From the NCBI GenBank assembly GCA_020440935.1, contig JAGRNC010000159.1:1-6253 (forward strand): a stretch of DNA of 6,253 nt, in the 5' to 3' direction. A program made the position numbers and the translations under genes. Every line of letters begins with the position of its first letter. Position 1 is the stretch's first letter. Of this stretch, positions 5,861 to 6,253 are shown in pieces. This stretch comes from Leptospiraceae bacterium (GTDB taxonomy: Bacteria > Spirochaetota > Leptospiria > Leptospirales > Leptonemataceae). The notes under the pieces were generated by a model. The model was not told the DNA's origin. It saw nothing but the letters and a program-made list of their open reading frames with translations, and made no database searches.

Positions 5861-6253
5861 ATGGAACCATTTCGACTGGCCGACTGGGTGCTGCAGGGCA
5901 CCGGAAAACTCAGCTCCGACACTCTTAGCGGGCTAAAGAACTTTCTTGGCCAGTCTATGGATTGGTCGGGGGATCAATTAGAAAAGCTTTCCGATCAAGC
6001 CTTTATTCGGGAATCAGATGTAGGCCGCGCATTGTACCAGGCATCCAGGGGAATGAAGGATGGGGCACGAGCAACCAGCGATGCTCTGGGAATGGCTTCC
6101 AAGGCCACCGAGTATGCCTTTGAGATCGCGCGAAAGAGCGTGGCCGATACAGATCGGACGGTCGAAGAAATTCTCTTCGAAAACGTTTCTGTGGCCAGCG
6201 TTGCGGGTTCCTCCTTTGCAGGCGTACCAATCAGCAAGATCAAACCGTCTTTT
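5861..6253 (+). CDS. Unrecognised protein, N-terminal 131 codons, truncated by window edge
   Basis: From ATG 5861 the frame stays open to the right edge without a stop, giving 131 codons beginning MEPFRLADWV. There is no signal peptide and no membrane segment in the first 100 residues. Residues 36-106 are probably helical and amphipathic (for example SDALGMASKATEYAFEIARK at 73-92). They lead into a small-residue stretch, SVASVAGSSFAGVP (110-123), that could start a Gly/Ala-rich or membrane-associated region. Its codon content looks like that of its neighbours. Support is the long open frame, the divergent arrangement with the lipoprotein gene (79-base gap) and the lack of any better reading on the minus strand. 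No ribosome binding site is visible before the ATG. I do not recognise the family, and the missing C-terminus may hold the informative domain. Confidence 0.72.
   Translation, partial: MEPFRLADWVLQGTGKLSSDTLSGLKNFLGQSMDWSGDQLEKLSDQAFIRESDVGRALYQASRGMKDGARATSDALGMASKATEYAFEIARKSVADTDRTVEEILFENVSVASVAGSSFAGVPISKIKPSF

Noticed and set aside
5995..6243. Minus-strand frames near the right edge (82 and 75 codons)
   Set aside because: They oppose the longer plus-strand frame from 5861 and begin with no ribosome binding site; the plus frame fits the divergent layout better.

Overview
The window looks like chromosomal DNA of a spirochaete, most likely a moderate-GC member of the Leptospirales (Leptonema/Turneriella-like rather than low-GC Leptospira). 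This is inferred from four things: a class III cyclase with a cysteine-containing N-terminal half, a free-standing FliG-C-like domain, relaxed lipoprotein signals, and a base composition only slightly above half G+C by eye. No 16S or other taxonomic marker is present, so the assignment is tentative. I see no mobile element, tRNA, rRNA or CRISPR array.

Layout from left to right. (1) Positions 1-662, minus strand: the N-terminal 220 codons of a membrane proton/sodium-pumping pyrophosphatase (hppA), cut by the window edge. (2) 663-968: a roughly 300-base divergent intergenic region with a strong hppA ribosome binding site and a 9-base direct repeat. (3) 969-2321, plus strand: an exported, probably lipid-anchored, helical-repeat protein of unknown function. 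(4) 2231-3802, minus strand: a class III adenylate cyclase that converges on gene 3 and overlaps it by 91 bases. (5) 3949-4350, minus strand: a small exported protein of unknown function upstream of the cyclase. (6) 4351-4478: a divergent region with two small hairpins and a TTGACA element. (7) 4479-4802, plus strand: a 107-residue protein resembling the C-terminal torque domain of the flagellar switch protein FliG. (8) 4806-4832: a perfect 8-bp inverted repeat between convergent genes. (9) 4864-5781, minus strand: a DUF4349-type lipoprotein with a C-terminal membrane segment. (10) 5861 to the right edge, plus strand: the first 131 codons of an unrecognised gene.

The genes do not form one pathway. 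Orientation alternates (minus, plus, minus, minus, plus, minus, plus), so most are probably separate transcription units; the only plausible operon is the small exported protein followed by the cyclase. Themes are membrane energetics (HppA), cAMP signalling, envelope lipoproteins and a possible accessory flagellar-motor protein. I did not find a convincing new multi-gene system. The points most worth a second look are the solo FliG-C-like domain, the long tail-to-tail coding overlap, and the paired repeat in the hppA control region.
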